Shown piece by piece: positions 61,788-64,000 of a stretch of 64,000 nucleotides of DNA. The notes under the pieces were generated by a model, which saw only the letters and a program-made list of their open reading frames with translations, was not told the origin of the DNA and did no database searches. Source of the DNA: Flavivirga sp. 57AJ16 (GTDB lineage Bacteria; Bacteroidota; Bacteroidia; Flavobacteriales; Flavobacteriaceae). Position numbers and translations under genes: made by a program. The stretch covers positions 186,001 to 250,000 of the forward strand of contig NZ_JAQZAT010000003.1 of NCBI RefSeq assembly GCF_028736925.1, given 5' to 3'. Each line of letters begins with the position of its first letter. Within the stretch, counting starts at the first letter, position 1.

Positions 61788-63011
61788 CTACTTGCCAGAA
61801 TTAGTAGCAAGCTCTTTGGTTTTATCTACCTCCAAAGAAGATTCAATGGGGGCAACTGCCAAACCAGATTGTATTTTTTGAATGTTATTGACAACAACCT
61901 TGTCGTTTTTGGACAGGCCTTCCCTAACAATTCTTAAGCCATTAGAGTGTAAAGGGCCTAATATGATATTCTTACTTGTTATAGTATTGTCGTTACCTAA
62001 TACGTATACAAAACGAATGGATTGGTTTGTACCAATGATTTCATCAGGTATCATAATAGCATCGTGCTCTGCACTACCACTAATTTTGGCCTTACCAAAC
62101 ATACCCGGTTCCAGTAAATGGTCTGTATTTGGTAAAACAGCTCTACTTTCTATAGTTCCAGTCCTGCTATCTATTTGGTTATCTACGAAATCCATTTTTG
62201 CTTCATGAAGAAAGTCATCTTCATCTTGAAGTTTAATATACACAGGAATGCCATTTGTACGTACGTCATCTCTTTCCCCTTTTCTGGCTAAACGCGCATA
62301 GCGTAAATAGTCAGATTCGCTACCTGTAAAGTAAAAGTGAATTGGGCTTGTAGCTACAATTGTTGTTAATAATGTTGAGTTAGAAGACCCTCCATCAATT
62401 AAGTTGCCTTCATTTACTTTGTCCCTACTAACCAAACCTGAAATTGGTGCTTTCACTCTGGTAAATTCTAAGTTAAGTTTAGCTTCATCTACACGGGCTT
62501 GTGATAGTTGAATGCTGGCTTTTGCAAATTCTAAAGCTTGTTTCCTGCGGTCATATTCTTCTATGGATACAGCCCCAGACTCACGTAAGTCAGCAACTCT
62601 TTCAAAATTGTCTTGGGCTGTTTTTAAATTAGCCTTAGCTTGTGCATAATTGGCGTTTGCTTGATTCAGCGCTATTTTAAAAGGTCGATTATCTATAGTG
62701 AAAAGCACATCGCCTTTATTTACCACTTGACCGTCTTTAAAGTTTACACTTTCTAAAAAGCCACTTACACGTGCTCTAACGTCTGCTTTGTTGCTTGCTT
62801 CAAAGCGTCCCGTGTATTCGTCCCATTCTGTGATTTTCTCGTAAACGGGATGAGCTACTTCAACTGGCAATGGTTGTGCTTTTGCTGTTTGTTCTGGCTC
62901 AGATGTGTCTGCTGCTGAAAATGCTGACACAATAATTGTTATTGCTAAAAGACCAATAATAATGAAGGTTGCCCTTTTATTTTTTTTAATGTTTAATTTA
63001 CCTTTTCTCAT
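61788..63011 (-). CDS. RND efflux periplasmic adaptor (membrane fusion protein)
   Basis: A 407-residue adaptor with one N-terminal helix (about 15-33), a lipoyl-like domain (DVRARVSGFLESVNFKDGQV), an alpha-hairpin (NQANANYAQAKANLKTAQDN, about 130-160), the second lipoyl half RVKAPISGLVSRDKVNEGN and a beta-barrel domain. It links the pump with the outer-membrane channel. It is the first gene of the three-gene pump operon. A TAAATTTG -7 box lies upstream. Confidence 0.93.
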   Translation of the reverse strand: MRKGKLNIKKNKRATFIIIGLLAITIIVSAFSAADTSEPEQTAKAQPLPVEVAHPVYEKITEWDEYTGRFEASNKADVRARVSGFLESVNFKDGQVVNKGDVLFTIDNRPFKIALNQANANYAQAKANLKTAQDNFERVADLRESGAVSIEEYDRRKQALEFAKASIQLSQARVDEAKLNLEFTRVKAPISGLVSRDKVNEGNLIDGGSSNSTLLTTIVATSPIHFYFTGSESDYLRYARLARKGERDDVRTNGIPVYIKLQDEDDFLHEAKMDFVDNQIDSRTGTIESRAVLPNTDHLLEPGMFGKAKISGSAEHDAIMIPDEIIGTNQSIRFVYVLGNDNTITSKNIILGPLHSNGLRIVREGLSKNDKVVVNNIQKIQSGLAVAPIESSLEVDKTKELATNSGK

Positions 63012-63052
63012 TTTGATTTGTTTTTAATATTCAATGATTTGTTTTGCTGGGA

Positions 63053-63060
63053 CAAATTTA
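63053..63060 (-). promoter_or_regulatory. Bacteroidota -7 box for the efflux operon
   Basis: The minus strand reads TAAATTTG, 41 bp before the adaptor start codon. The -33 element is not clear. Confidence 0.45.
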
Positions 63061-63144
63061 TTAGTAGATCCTTGCTTACTTATAACCATAATAATTACAT
63101 AAATGACCAAAATCTAATATTGATAAGATAGTGCCTCGACCTTT

Positions 63145-63615
63145 CTAAAAATTTGAACCGAAGGCTTTTTCTAAATCATCTAGGTAGCCATTAAAAGTTG
63201 TACTTCTAATTTTATTATACAAAATGGATAATGTAGAGATGTCAAGTCTATTTATAAATGATATTTCTTTCTTATTTAAGTAGCTTATAAATTCAGATAC
63301 GGAATCTGACTTTCTAGCGGCTATTTTAAGTTGTTTTAATATTTCGTCCTCAGACAGAGATTTATTAGAAAAAACATACACTCTTTTTGAAGCTACTGAT
63401 CTTTTTAGTGATTTTCTATAATTAAAATCTTCGTTTAATACAATTTTAGAAACCATGGTCTTATAAGGCTGTTTAGAACTTTCAGGAATTGTGTCTAACA
63501 GAATGTGGCTAGATGTTGCTCCTTTATTGTTTTGCTGAGCATTTAGGTTAATCGTAAATATGCTTAAAACAATTATTATAAACATCTGTTCGGGGTAATA
63601 ATATAGTGCTTTCAT
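63145..63615 (-). CDS. Exported protein of unknown function
   Basis: A 156-residue protein with an N-terminal signal segment (MFIIIVLSIFTINLNAQQ); the ATG at codon 11 could also be the start. The rest is charged and helical with a basic middle (YRKSLKRSVASKRVYVFSNK). I recognise no family. It sits upstream of the efflux operon on the same strand, with its own TATCTTTG -7 box 33 bp upstream. Confidence 0.6.
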   Translation of the reverse strand: MKALYYYPEQMFIIIVLSIFTINLNAQQNNKGATSSHILLDTIPESSKQPYKTMVSKIVLNEDFNYRKSLKRSVASKRVYVFSNKSLSEDEILKQLKIAARKSDSVSEFISYLNKKEISFINRLDISTLSILYNKIRSTTFNGYLDDLEKAFGSNF

Positions 63616-63648
63616 AATATGAGTTTTTGATTATACAATTTGATATTA

Positions 63649-63656
63649 CAAAGATA
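63649..63656 (-). promoter_or_regulatory. Bacteroidota -7 box for the exported protein at 63145
   Basis: The minus strand reads TATCTTTG, an exact TAnnTTTG match, 33 bp before the start codon. No clear -33 element. Confidence 0.5.
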
Positions 63657-63891
63657 TTAGCAAAAGAAAGCTTAGAATAACCCAAAAAATGTATGTAATG
63701 ACCAAAATCTAATAAATCAAAATATTTGTCTTATTAAAAAATTGGACAAGCATTCTGGAATTTACATTCCATTTTATTTGGTAAAAATAGAAGTCCTTTG
63801 TTTTACATCTTAATTGATAATACTTTTTCATAGAGCAACCCAATAGCCATATATTTTCGTCTAATTTTTAGAGTAATCGAAAAATATAAAT

Positions 63892-64000
63892 ATGAAGCCG
63901 GTCAAGATTAAAAATGCTAAAAATCATGACACTAATTATTCTTTCAATCTTAAATTTGAAGTGGTTGACTTAATAATACTAGTTTTGGGAAGTCACATTT
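63892..64000 (+). CDS. Possible gene start running off the window
   Basis: From the ATG at 63892 the frame (MKPVKIKNAKNHDTNYSFNL and on) stays open to the window end, 36 codons. No family is recognised and the stretch is short, so this is tentative. The gap 63657-63891 shows nothing else. Confidence 0.3.
   Translation, partial: MKPVKIKNAKNHDTNYSFNLKFEVVDLIILVLGSHI

Overview
The window reads as chromosomal DNA of a marine-type Flavobacteriaceae bacterium (phylum Bacteroidota). The evidence is high A+T content, a bS21 gene with a rare Shine-Dalgarno sequence, -7 promoter boxes of the Bacteroidota TAnnTTTG type, a tmRNA encoding GENNYALAA, and family choices such as DUF2851, HTH_34 plus CreD, FIST plus hybrid kinase, and tail-fibre-like proteins with the flavobacterial C-terminal signature. 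No species can be named from the sequence alone.

Layout. 0-9 kb: housekeeping genes on the minus strand (hpf, a Xer recombinase, rpsU, an acyl-CoA dehydrogenase, a helix-hairpin-helix protein, an alanine/glycine:cation symporter, a K+ channel with a PspC-like partner, DUF2851). 9-20 kb: a Crp/Fnr regulator broken by a nonsense codon, a DoxX-like protein, a FIST sensor overlapping a hybrid histidine kinase, a cystathionine beta-synthase-like enzyme, a FtsX/LolE-like permease divergent from a NamZ-type lipoprotein with touching start codons, a sterol-desaturase-like enzyme, a YkgJ-type Cys-cluster protein and a methyltransferase. 20-26 kb: an outer-membrane barrel and a giant TPR protein. 26-41 kb: an A+T-rich surface-polysaccharide island with mixed gene orientations, holding several glycosyltransferases, FdtA/FdtB-like amino-sugar enzymes, acyltransferases and two paralogous flippases, and interrupted by ftsE and a tail-fibre-like gene. 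41-53 kb: typA, kdsA, a barrel protein, an HTH_34 regulator with creD and a partner membrane protein, DUF2809/DUF1361 membrane proteins, an SDR and a saccharopine-dehydrogenase-like enzyme. 53-64 kb: ssrA, a decayed insertion sequence, and a complete RND efflux operon followed by an AraC regulator and an SDR.

The most striking feature is not a protein. Between and into the genes lies a dense population of small non-coding mobile-looking elements of about 160-175 bp with terminal inverted repeats, many with a second palindrome in the middle. The main class has five members; three are exactly 161 bp, and two of those are about 96% identical in opposite orientations. One member (49466-49626) sits inside a small membrane-protein gene with a 3-bp target duplication; removing it restores a continuous reading frame. 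Others supply the stop or apparent start codons of neighbouring genes. Smaller palindromes also sit on gene ends, and partial duplications of gene 3' ends (the acyl-CoA dehydrogenase and ftsE) record further rearrangement.

Coordinates were read by eye from the sequence. Family assignments come from motif recognition without database searches.
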